Shown here in pieces: positions 1-5,474 of a stretch of DNA of 5,771 nt. This DNA is from Oscillibacter sp. Lineage in GTDB: Bacteria; Bacillota; Clostridia; Oscillospirales; Oscillospiraceae. Location: assembly GCA_020025415.1 (NCBI GenBank), contig JAHHSB010000087.1, forward strand, positions 1 to 5,771, in the 5' to 3' direction. Within the stretch, counting starts at the first letter, position 1. Each line of letters starts with the position of its first letter. A program made the translations under genes and the position numbers. Below the pieces are notes generated by a model. The model saw nothing but the letters and a program-made list of their open reading frames with translations. It did no database searches and was not told where the DNA came from.

Positions 1-815
1 GTATGGGTCTCCCACCAGGTCTGCGCCTCACCCCGGAGCAGCAGCAGCCCCAGCTGGGTCACGGCACCGCCGGCAAGCAGAAGCGTCAACGGGAGGGAGG
101 GCGCGTCGGCCAGTGCGGTTAAAGACAGGATGACGGCCAGTATGGCGCAGACCAGGAACTGCCGGGAGCGGCCGTCCTGAAAGGCAAAAGACGAGGTCTT
201 AAAAAAGGCCAGCACCAGGAAGGTCAGAGCCAGCAGCTGGGGATAATAGGCCTCCAGCGCGGGATTGACGGAATGGGTGCGGTAGACGATCACCAGCAGC
301 AACACCCAGAACACCACAGGTACCAGCAAAAAGTTGGCGGGGAAGGGGCTGAGCGGAGAGAGCTGGCCGCCGGTCAGCAGATGCCGCCGGGCGGCGCTGG
401 CCACCGGCAGCAGGCAGCCCGCCGACAACAGGGCAAAGCCGCCCAGCAGCACATCCGCGCTAGAGCGGGACTGGGTCAGGGCCTGATAGATCTGCACCGC
501 GCCGCCGGCGAAACACAAAAAGATGCCGCAGACCACCACCGTGGCCCCTAAGGGAGCTGCGGAGAAAAAGCAATCCCCAAAGACCCGCCCGGCGGGCTGC
601 CGCTTTTCTGGGAAGCGGCTGGCGGCTGCCACCGCGGCCACGGCCAGCGCCAGTAGCAAAATGAGCAGCAGCGCGGCATAGAGATTGCCGGCAATGGGCA
701 GGCCCGTGTCGGCTTCAAAGCCCGTCTGATTCTGCATCAGACGCACGCCGGCACACAGCGCCCCGCCCACCAGGGCCAAAGCGGGATAAAACAGATAGGG
801 AATACGTTTTTTCAT
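1..815 (-). CDS. Polytopic membrane protein of unknown function (C-terminus outside window)
   Basis: Reading the minus strand from the ATG at 815-813 gives an open frame of 271 codons that runs off the window without a stop. I do not recognise the family. The protein is strongly hydrophobic. By eye there are about eight membrane helices, near residues 5-24, 44-65, 88-110, 121-141, 161-179, 191-210, 219-236 and 241-260. The N-terminus is MKKR, which favours a cytoplasmic start. The segment around residues 190-215 (AYYPQLLAL, then FFKTSSFAF) is aromatic-rich and may be a family signature, but I see no known catalytic or transport motif. The start is supported by AAAGGTG on the minus strand (824-830), 8 nt upstream, and by a good promoter at 861-889. 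The gene is divergent from spoIID and shares its intergenic region. A transporter subunit, polymer-export protein or sensor cannot be told apart here. The reading frame is certain; function is unassigned. Confidence 0.85.
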   Translation of the reverse strand, partial: MKKRIPYLFYPALALVGGALCAGVRLMQNQTGFEADTGLPIAGNLYAALLLILLLALAVAAVAAASRFPEKRQPAGRVFGDCFFSAAPLGATVVVCGIFLCFAGGAVQIYQALTQSRSSADVLLGGFALLSAGCLLPVASAARRHLLTGGQLSPLSPFPANFLLVPVVFWVLLLVIVYRTHSVNPALEAYYPQLLALTFLVLAFFKTSSFAFQDGRSRQFLVCAILAVILSLTALADAPSLPLTLLLAGGAVTQLGLLLLRGEAQTWWETH

Positions 816-860
816 CAAACCAGCACCTTTTCGGGAAGGAATTCCGGGGAAACAGAATTT

Positions 861-889
861 AGTATATCACACCCGCACAATTTTGTCTA
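861..889 (-). promoter_or_regulatory. SigA-type promoter for the membrane protein gene
   Basis: On the minus strand, TAGACA (plus coordinates 884-889) is separated by exactly 17 nt from TATACT (861-866). A TG one base before the -10 gives an extended -10 (TGaTATACT). Transcription would start near 853-855, leaving a leader of about 40 nt before the ATG at 815. Matches are 5/6 to TTGACA and 5/6 to TATAAT, so this is one of the stronger promoter predictions in the window. Its -35 box overlaps the -35 of a SigA-like candidate on the opposite strand. Confidence 0.65.
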
Positions 890-911
890 TGCAACATGTT
901 TGTGATAGAAT
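883..911 (+). promoter_or_regulatory. Candidate SigA-type promoter, plus strand, upstream of spoIID
   Basis: TTGTCT (883-888), a 17-nt spacer and TAGAAT (906-911) with an extended TG at 903-904 make a plausible housekeeping promoter toward spoIID. The start would be near 918, giving a leader of about 58 nt. It overlaps the SigE-like elements at 894-922, so the two could not be occupied at once. For a SpoIID gene the SigE reading is biologically preferred. This candidate may instead reflect the symmetry of the divergent region, because its -35 overlaps that of the minus-strand promoter. Confidence 0.4.
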
Positions 912-922
912 GGGCATACATT
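894..922 (+). promoter_or_regulatory. SigE-type (mother-cell sporulation) promoter for spoIID
   Basis: CATACATT at 915-922 is an exact match to the Bacillus subtilis SigE -10 consensus CATACAnT. Fourteen bases upstream, ACATGTT (894-900) matches five of seven positions of the -35 consensus (k-m-ATATT). The predicted start is near 928-930, with a leader of about 46 nt before the spoIID ATG at 976. In B. subtilis spoIID is a SigE-regulon gene, so the signature is where it should be. The consensus is borrowed from Bacillus; SigE recognition is well conserved in spore-forming Clostridia, but that is family knowledge and not shown here. Confidence 0.65.
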
Positions 923-975
923 GCTGGTGAGGCTGTCCCACAGTTTCCAAAAGAACAGAGAGGAACCAGAGATCC

Positions 976-1977
976 ATGAAACAATATCTAAGAACATCGG
1001 CATTGCTGCTGGCGGTGTTGTTTTTGATGCCCCTGGCCACCGTGACGGTGATCCGCACCCAGGAGAAGGCGGGGCAGCAGGAGCCGGAGGAGATCCAGAT
1101 CCTGCCGCCCGGGGAAAATGACTCTGCCGTGACCATTCGGGTGCTTCAGGGAGAGACGGTCGCGGAGATGAGCATGAGCGACTATCTGCAGTGCGTGCTG
1201 CGGGCGGAGATGCCGGCCTCGTTCGAGCAGCAGGCGCTGTGCGCCCAGGCCGTGGCGGCCCGAACCTACACATATTATAAGCTCAGCGCAGGGGGGAACC
1301 ATGGAGATACGGCCGATATCTGTGCCGATTCTACCTGCTGCCAGGCATTCTTGTCCAAGGAGGCGGCCATGAACAACTGGGGAGACCAGGCGGAGTACTA
1401 CGAGGCCAAGATCGAAAACGCGGTGGCCGCCACCGACGGGCAGACCATCCTCTATGACAGACAACCGATCCTGGCGGTGTTCCACTCCTCCTCTGCCGGA
1501 CAGACCAAAAGATCCGGAGACGTCTGGACCCAGGACCTGCCCTATCTCCAGAGCGTCACCAGCCCGGAAAAGGGGGCGGAGATCCCCAATTATTACAGCC
1601 GGGCAGAGTTCACGCCCCAGGAGTTCAAGAAGATTTTCCTGGCTGCTCAGCCGGATGCGGACCTGTCGGGCAGCGCCGCCGGCTGGGTACGGGACCTGAT
1701 CGTTTCCGATGGGGGAAACGTGGAGAGTGTATGCGTGGGGGGCGTCACCGTCCGGGGATCGGAAATGCGCACGCTGTATTCTCTGCGCTCGGCCACCTTT
1801 GAACTGGAGACCGGAGACGACGGCTTTGTGTTCTATGTGTCGGGCTACGGGCACGGCGTGGGCATGAGCCAGTACGGAGCCAACGAGATGGCCAAGGAGG
1901 GCAGCGACTGGCGGGAGATCATCGAGCATTACTATACCGGGGTGGAGATCGGAACCTGGTCCATGGGAACGGGTTAA
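976..1977 (+). CDS. spoIID: Stage II sporulation protein D (SpoIID), septal peptidoglycan lytic transglycosylase
   Basis: The 333-residue product has the length and architecture of SpoIID. In spore formers this mother-cell, membrane-anchored enzyme acts with SpoIIM and SpoIIP: SpoIIP cuts stem peptides and SpoIID cleaves the denuded glycan, thinning the septum and driving engulfment. An N-terminal signal-anchor helix lies at about residues 7-25. The domain opens with the family hallmark RAEMPASFEQQALCAQAVAA (77-96, with R77 from VLR just before E78); E78 of EMP aligns with the catalytic glutamate, E88 in B. subtilis. A His/Cys cluster (H109, C116, C121, C122) sits where clostridial SpoIID proteins carry a metal site. 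The end is the typical GYGHGVGMSQYGANEMA (290-306) followed by IIEHYYTGVEI. The ATG at 976 is set by AGAGAGGAA at 957-965. The gene stands alone behind its SigE-like promoter; spoIIM, spoIIP, murA and spoIIQ are not in the window. The related amidase enhancer LytB shares the fold, but the sporulation promoter favours SpoIID. Confidence 0.93.
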   Translation: MKQYLRTSALLLAVLFLMPLATVTVIRTQEKAGQQEPEEIQILPPGENDSAVTIRVLQGETVAEMSMSDYLQCVLRAEMPASFEQQALCAQAVAARTYTYYKLSAGGNHGDTADICADSTCCQAFLSKEAAMNNWGDQAEYYEAKIENAVAATDGQTILYDRQPILAVFHSSSAGQTKRSGDVWTQDLPYLQSVTSPEKGAEIPNYYSRAEFTPQEFKKIFLAAQPDADLSGSAAGWVRDLIVSDGGNVESVCVGGVTVRGSEMRTLYSLRSATFELETGDDGFVFYVSGYGHGVGMSQYGANEMAKEGSDWREIIEHYYTGVEIGTWSMGTG

Positions 1978-1981
1978 AAAC

Positions 1982-2014
1982 TTTACAAGCCCGGTAAAAT
2001 TATGATAATATAAT
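1982..2014 (+). promoter_or_regulatory. SigA-like promoter in front of the deacetylase-like gene
   Basis: The short gap after spoIID turns sharply AT-rich. TTTACA (1982-1987, 5/6 to TTGACA) is followed after 16 nt by GATAAT (2004-2009), or after 18 nt by TAATAT (2006-2011) with an extended TG at 2003-2004. A perfect TATAAT at 2009-2014 sits too far away (21 nt) for this -35. Which -10 is used cannot be decided by eye. The leader would be about 60-65 nt. A 5-bp inverted repeat, TTTAC/GTAAA (1982-1986, 1994-1998), overlaps the -35 but is too weak to be a terminator for spoIID. Confidence 0.5.
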
Positions 2015-2057
2015 AAAAATTTTTAGAGACCCATAGAGGAAGAAACACCCAGGCCTC

Positions 2058-2073
2058 AAGGAGGGAAGGAGGG
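2058..2073 (+). promoter_or_regulatory. Tandemly duplicated Shine-Dalgarno sequence
   Basis: AAGGAGGG occurs twice back to back (2058-2065 and 2066-2073). The second copy is 6 nt from the ATG at 2080, near-ideal spacing, and the first is 14 nt away. The downstream copy fixes the start of the exported protein. The upstream copy could act as a standby ribosome site or simply be a slippage duplication. Confidence 0.8.
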
Positions 2074-2079
2074 CGGAAC

Positions 2080-3186
2080 ATGAAGAAGAAAATAGGGGCT
2101 GCGATCCTGGTGCTGGTCCTGGTGGCCCAGCTGCTGAGCCTGCCTTCCGCCGCGGCCGAGCAGGTGTATTTCACCGCCGTCAACGAGTCCGTTCTGGAGC
2201 TGACGGAGGCGACCATGCCCTTCTGGTCAAACGGCTTTTTGTATGTTCCTAGCACGGTCTTTTCCGACTCTGGGGAACTGAACTTCTCCGACTCCCGGAA
2301 CCTGACCAAGCAGACCATGGTCTTCTGGATGCCCTCTCAGGGGAATAATGCGCTGGTTTTCAACTTGGGCAAAGGTACCGTGACGGACGGCAACGGAGAG
2401 AGCAAGTCCCCTGGGGCTATCGTACGGGGATCGAGCGTATTTCTCCCGGTAGGGCTGATGGCCAGCGCTTTTGGGCTGACTTATACCAATATTCCCGTAA
2501 GCCACGGGTACATGGTGCGGGTGCGGAACGGCCGCTCGGTCCTGTCGGACGCGATCTTTGCCGATGCGGCCACCACCCAGATGGAGGCCCGCTATCAGCA
2601 TTATCTGCAAAGCAAGTCCACAACCCAGGGGGATGACCCTGAAGAGGAAGGCCCCCAAGAGGAGGAGACGCAGGGCAAGCGCCTGTATCTGGGCATCCTG
2701 GCCGATGACACCCAGCTGGTGGGCCAGCTGCTGGACAGCCTGGATCAGTACCATTGTCAGGCAACCTTTTACTGTACGGAGACGTTTTTGGAAAGCGGCG
2801 GATCGCTGCTGCGGCGCATGATCGGCAGCGGACACAGCGTGGCGCTGGCAGTGGAGAGTCCGCAGTCCGCTGCCGCCTGCAACGAGCTGCTGAGCGTGGC
2901 CACCGGGGGAAAGACCCGGCTGGTATATGACCCGGAACAGCGCGGGACCGGGAAAACCCTGGAAGAGGCGGGCTTTTGCCAGCTCCGTGCGGATGTGAAC
3001 TGGACGGGGACGGGACTGTGGGGCTATACCACTGCCGCCAGCCTTTTGAGCAAAACGGGGGCCCGCAGCGGGAACTGCGTGGCCTGGCTGGGCGATCAGA
3101 CCAACGCCGCTGGCCTGAGCGCGTTTTTGCAGATGGCCCTGGCCCGGGATGACCGGATGCTGGCGCTGACAGAGACCACGCATTGA
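2080..3186 (+). CDS. Exported protein: copper-amine-oxidase-N-like domain plus degenerate polysaccharide deacetylase-like domain
   Basis: The 368-residue product starts with a clear signal peptide (MKKK, hydrophobic core about 6-20, likely cleavage after AAA near residue 26). Residues about 28-150 are beta-rich with the cadence of copper amine oxidase N-terminal-like domains (FLYVPSTVF at 53-61, GSSVFLPVGLMASAFGLTY at 117-135), a module common in clostridial exported proteins and thought to be structural. An acidic linker (about 180-199) leads to residues 200-368, which resemble the NodB/polysaccharide deacetylase fold: RLYLGILADDTQLVGQLLDS, then HCQATFY (225-231) and RRMIGSGHSVAL (245-256). 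The metal- and base-bearing motifs are eroded: LADD replaces TFDDG, and the two histidines of the HxxxH motif align with A257 and P261. Deacetylation is therefore unlikely; peptidoglycan or glycan binding is one guess. The start is set by the Shine-Dalgarno at 2066-2073. Both domain calls come from sequence cadence and need profile searches. Confidence 0.8.
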   Translation: MKKKIGAAILVLVLVAQLLSLPSAAAEQVYFTAVNESVLELTEATMPFWSNGFLYVPSTVFSDSGELNFSDSRNLTKQTMVFWMPSQGNNALVFNLGKGTVTDGNGESKSPGAIVRGSSVFLPVGLMASAFGLTYTNIPVSHGYMVRVRNGRSVLSDAIFADAATTQMEARYQHYLQSKSTTQGDDPEEEGPQEEETQGKRLYLGILADDTQLVGQLLDSLDQYHCQATFYCTETFLESGGSLLRRMIGSGHSVALAVESPQSAAACNELLSVATGGKTRLVYDPEQRGTGKTLEEAGFCQLRADVNWTGTGLWGYTTAASLLSKTGARSGNCVAWLGDQTNAAGLSAFLQMALARDDRMLALTETTH

Positions 3187-3216
3187 GGGAAAATGGAAAA
3201 AGGTTTATAAAATGTT

Positions 3217-3245
3217 CAACACCCGGCGGATTCACGGATTATAAT
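3217..3245 (+). promoter_or_regulatory. SigA-type promoter for the two-component operon
   Basis: A perfect -10 box, TATAAT, lies at 3240-3245 in an AT-rich stretch. At 17 nt upstream is TCAACA (3217-3222, 4/6 to TTGACA). The start would be near 3252, giving a leader of about 42 nt before the response regulator ATG. No terminator hairpin is visible between the preceding stop (3184-3186) and this promoter, so read-through from the deacetylase-like gene is also possible. The 8-bp palindrome ATGATCAT (3256-3263) just downstream is too short to call an operator. Confidence 0.5.
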
Positions 3246-3280
3246 AAAAATGAGAATGATCATGCTGCGGCATATAGTAC

Positions 3281-3287
3281 GGGAGGG
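3281..3287 (+). promoter_or_regulatory. Ribosome binding site fixing the response regulator start
   Basis: GGGAGGG is 6 nt upstream of the ATG at 3294. It is only 3 nt from the in-frame GTG at 3291, which is too close. A much longer in-frame reading from a TTG at 3183 would overlap the previous gene's stop and add 37 residues that do not belong to the receiver domain. The ATG at 3294 is therefore chosen. Confidence 0.8.
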
Positions 3288-3293
3288 ACTGTG

Positions 3294-4001
3294 ATGGCAC
3301 GTAATATTCTGGTTGTGGAAGACGACCCCAATATTTCGGATTTGATTCATATGTATCTGGTGAAGGAGGGGTTTGACGTCCGCATTGCCCGAGATGGCGG
3401 CAAGGCGATCGAGGAATTCCACCGGGAAGTCCCGGACTTGATTTTGCTGGATATTATGCTGCCGGTGATGGATGGCTGGGCCGTGTGCGCCAAGATCCGA
3501 GAGACCTCCAAGGTACCCATTATCATGCTCACGGCAAAAAGCGAGGTCTTTGACAAGATCCAGGGCCTGGAGATGGGGGCGGATGACTATATCATCAAGC
3601 CCTTTGAGATGAAGGAGCTGATCGCCCGCATCAATGCGGTGCTGCGCCGCACGGAGATCCCGGATGATACCCGCAAGAAGCTGGTGTTCGACAAGCTGGA
3701 GATCAATCTGGATTCCTACGAGCTGACCGTGGACGGGAAAAAGGTGGACACGCCCCCCAAGGAGCTGGAGCTGTTGTATCATCTGGCTGCCACGCCCAAC
3801 CGGGTGTATACCCGCAACCAACTGTTGGACGAGGTGTGGGGATTTGACTATTTCGGCGATTCCCGAACGGTGGATGTCCACATCAAGCGTCTGCGGGAAA
3901 AGGTGGAAAACGTATCCGACCAGTGGGCCCTGAAGACTGTGTGGGGCGTGGGATACAAGTTTGAGTTGTTGCCCGGGGCGGAGAAGACAGGGAAACCCTG
4001 A
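3294..4001 (+). CDS. OmpR/PhoB-family response regulator
   Basis: The 235-residue protein has the two-domain build and length of the OmpR/PhoB class. The receiver domain (about 3-118) has every expected residue: acidic pair D10/D11, phospho-acceptor D53 in LLDIMLP, T80 in MLTAKS, and K102 in IIKPF. A winged-helix DNA-binding domain follows (about 128-226) with TPPKELELLYHLA (153-165), RNQLLDEVWGFDY (174-186), the recognition-helix region RTVDVHIKRLREKVE (191-205) and the closing VWGVGYKFE. It should be phosphorylated by the kinase encoded 29 nt downstream and bind direct repeats in target promoters, possibly including its own. The nearest well-known types are WalR, PhoP, ResD and CssR. No feature separates these, so no symbol is given. 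Family assignment is secure; regulon and signal are unknown. Confidence 0.95.
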   Translation: MARNILVVEDDPNISDLIHMYLVKEGFDVRIARDGGKAIEEFHREVPDLILLDIMLPVMDGWAVCAKIRETSKVPIIMLTAKSEVFDKIQGLEMGADDYIIKPFEMKELIARINAVLRRTEIPDDTRKKLVFDKLEINLDSYELTVDGKKVDTPPKELELLYHLAATPNRVYTRNQLLDEVWGFDYFGDSRTVDVHIKRLREKVENVSDQWALKTVWGVGYKFELLPGAEKTGKP

Positions 4002-4030
4002 AGCTCGGGCTGTGAGAGGAACGGATATCC

Positions 4031-5467
4031 ATGAAGGGCAAATTCAGCAAATATAAGGGCTTGTACTGGCGCCAGCTGTTTTTGACAGTGGGCATGGTGC
4101 TGCTGACCCTTAGCCTGACCGGTGCGGCCTTTTTTTCCCTGAGCTATAATTATGTCCGCCAGGAAAAAACGGATGATCTGAAAAGCAAGGCTGAGATGGT
4201 GGGCACCATGTGTGCCGACTACCTGGTGGCGGGCGAATTTAAAAATGAAACCGATCTGGAACGGCTGGCCTCTTTCGCGGCCAGCGTTTCTGATGTCAAC
4301 TTTATGATCTGCAATTCCAGCGGGCAGGTGCTGCTGACCACAGATGTGGGCCAGGCAGGGCAGTCCGTCACCATCCCCGGGGAGGTGATGGACCAGGTCT
4401 GGACGGAGCGGGTCTGGCCCCAAAGCACGGACCTGGCCGGAATCTATGAAACCAAGCACTTCCTGGTGGGGGTACCGGTATACGAATCGGGCACGGAGCA
4501 AATGGTGGGCGCGGCCTTCGCGGTGACCCAGGTCTCCACGCTGGACAATCTCTGGAAGGCTTTTGCGGGTCTGTTCTGCCTGACGTCCCTGGTGGTGCTG
4601 CTCATCGCTTTTGCCGTGTCCTCTGTGACTACGGTGCGGCAGGTCCAGCCCATTCGGGAGATGGTGCGGGCTACCCGGCGCTATGCCGAGGGGGATTTTG
4701 ACATCCGCATGAACGATGACGGCCAGGACGACGAAATCGGGGAGCTGGCGGCGTCGTTCAACAACATGGCTGAGAGCCTGCAGCAGACCGAGCGATCCCG
4801 CAGGGAGTTCATCGCCAACATCTCCCATGAACTGAAGACTCCCATGACTACCATTGCCGGCTATACCGACGGCATTCTGGATGGCACCATCCCGCCGGAG
4901 AATGAGCGGCAGTACCTGCAGATCATCTCCGATGAGAGCCGGCGGCTGTCCCGCCTGGTGCGGCGGATGCTGGACGTGTCCCAGCTCCAGGCCATGGATC
5001 CGCTGAAAAACGGCAGCCGCTTTGACATCTGCGAGAGTATGCGCCGGGTGCTGATCTCCATGGAAAAACGCATCAACGACCGGAATCTGGACGTGGACGC
5101 CGATATTCCCGATACGCCCATCATGACCCTGGGCGACCCGGATATGATCACCCAGGTGATCTACAACCTGCTGGAAAACGCGGCCAAGTTCGCCCGTCAG
5201 GGCTCCACGCTGTACCTGGGCGTGGCCCGCATGGACGGCAAGGCCCTGGTGAGTATCCGAAACGAGGGGGATACCATCTCCGCCGAGGAGCTGCCCCTGC
5301 TGTTTGAACGTTTCCACAAGTCGGATAAGTCCCGCAGCGAGGATAAAGACGGCGTGGGCCTGGGACTATACATTGTGAAGACCATTTTGGAGCAGCATAA
5401 GGAAAAGATCAATGTGACCAGCGAGAACGGAGTGACGACCTTCTCCTTCTCCCTGCGCACGGAATGA
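4031..5467 (+). CDS. Membrane sensor histidine kinase (HAMP, HisKA, HATPase_c)
   Basis: The 478-residue protein is a classic class I sensor kinase, very probably the partner of the regulator 29 nt upstream. Transmembrane helix 1 lies near residues 16-38 and helix 2 near 177-198. They enclose an extracytoplasmic domain of about 135 residues with a PAS-like/PDC cadence (FMICNSSGQVLLTT at 91-104; HFLVGVPVYESG at 143-154; VGAAFAVTQVS at 159-169). A HAMP linker spans about 199-252. The dimerisation/phosphotransfer helix has ISHELKTPMTTIAGYTDGIL (264-283), with H266 the phosphorylated histidine. The ATPase domain shows the N box NLLENAAKF (379-387), an unusual G1 region NEGDTI (411-416) with Asn where Asp is usual, the F box FERFHKSDKSR (425-435) and the G2 box GVGLGLYIVK (441-450). 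GAGAGGA at 4014-4020 sets the ATG at 4031. The ligand cannot be inferred. WalK- or CssS-like roles are possible, but there is no cytoplasmic PAS domain as in WalK. Confidence 0.95.
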   Translation: MKGKFSKYKGLYWRQLFLTVGMVLLTLSLTGAAFFSLSYNYVRQEKTDDLKSKAEMVGTMCADYLVAGEFKNETDLERLASFAASVSDVNFMICNSSGQVLLTTDVGQAGQSVTIPGEVMDQVWTERVWPQSTDLAGIYETKHFLVGVPVYESGTEQMVGAAFAVTQVSTLDNLWKAFAGLFCLTSLVVLLIAFAVSSVTTVRQVQPIREMVRATRRYAEGDFDIRMNDDGQDDEIGELAASFNNMAESLQQTERSRREFIANISHELKTPMTTIAGYTDGILDGTIPPENERQYLQIISDESRRLSRLVRRMLDVSQLQAMDPLKNGSRFDICESMRRVLISMEKRINDRNLDVDADIPDTPIMTLGDPDMITQVIYNLLENAAKFARQGSTLYLGVARMDGKALVSIRNEGDTISAEELPLLFERFHKSDKSRSEDKDGVGLGLYIVKTILEQHKEKINVTSENGVTTFSFSLRTE

Positions 5468-5474
5468 GGCACGG

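Noticed and set aside
273..551. A 92-codon plus-strand open frame within the membrane protein region.
   Set aside because: It is opposite a long hydrophobic frame that has a promoter and ribosome site. Its Gln/His-rich translation is a shadow.
951..960. AAGAACAGAG resembles the SpoIIID binding consensus (WWRRACARNY, 9 of 10), just upstream of spoIID.
   Set aside because: The consensus is so degenerate that near matches are expected often by chance. SpoIIID control of spoIID is known in Bacillus, but this site alone cannot support the claim.
988..1929. A 313-codon minus-strand open frame opposite spoIID.
   Set aside because: It is antisense to a clear SpoIID, has no recognisable domain, and shows the same His/Gly/Leu/Arg-rich shadow composition.
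1982..1998. Inverted repeat TTTAC/GTAAA after spoIID as a terminator.
   Set aside because: The stem is only 5 bp and AT-rich, with no immediate T-run. It fits better as part of the promoter of the next gene.
2032..2039. CATAGAGG as a SigE -10 box for the deacetylase-like gene.
   Set aside because: It lacks the conserved end of CATACAnT and has no matching -35 at 13-15 nt spacing.
2227..3183. A 318-codon minus-strand open frame opposite the deacetylase-like gene.
   Set aside because: The plus-strand gene has a signal peptide, a strong ribosome site and domain-like structure. The minus frame has none of these.
3256..3273. Palindrome ATGATCAT followed by a 4-bp hairpin (ATGC/GCAT) in the leader of the two-component operon, as an operator or riboswitch.
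   Set aside because: Both are too short to stand out from chance, and the leader of about 42 nt is too small for a known riboswitch.
3183..3293. N-terminal extension of the response regulator from a TTG at 3183.
   Set aside because: It would overlap the previous stop, contain the promoter region and add 37 residues absent from the family. The ATG at 3294 has a proper ribosome site.
3848..5317. A 489-codon open frame on the minus strand, opposite the histidine kinase.
   Set aside because: It is fully antisense to a textbook kinase. Its composition (His, Gln, Gly and Pro rich, no domain) is what the complement of GC-rich codons produces, and it has no promoter or ribosome site.
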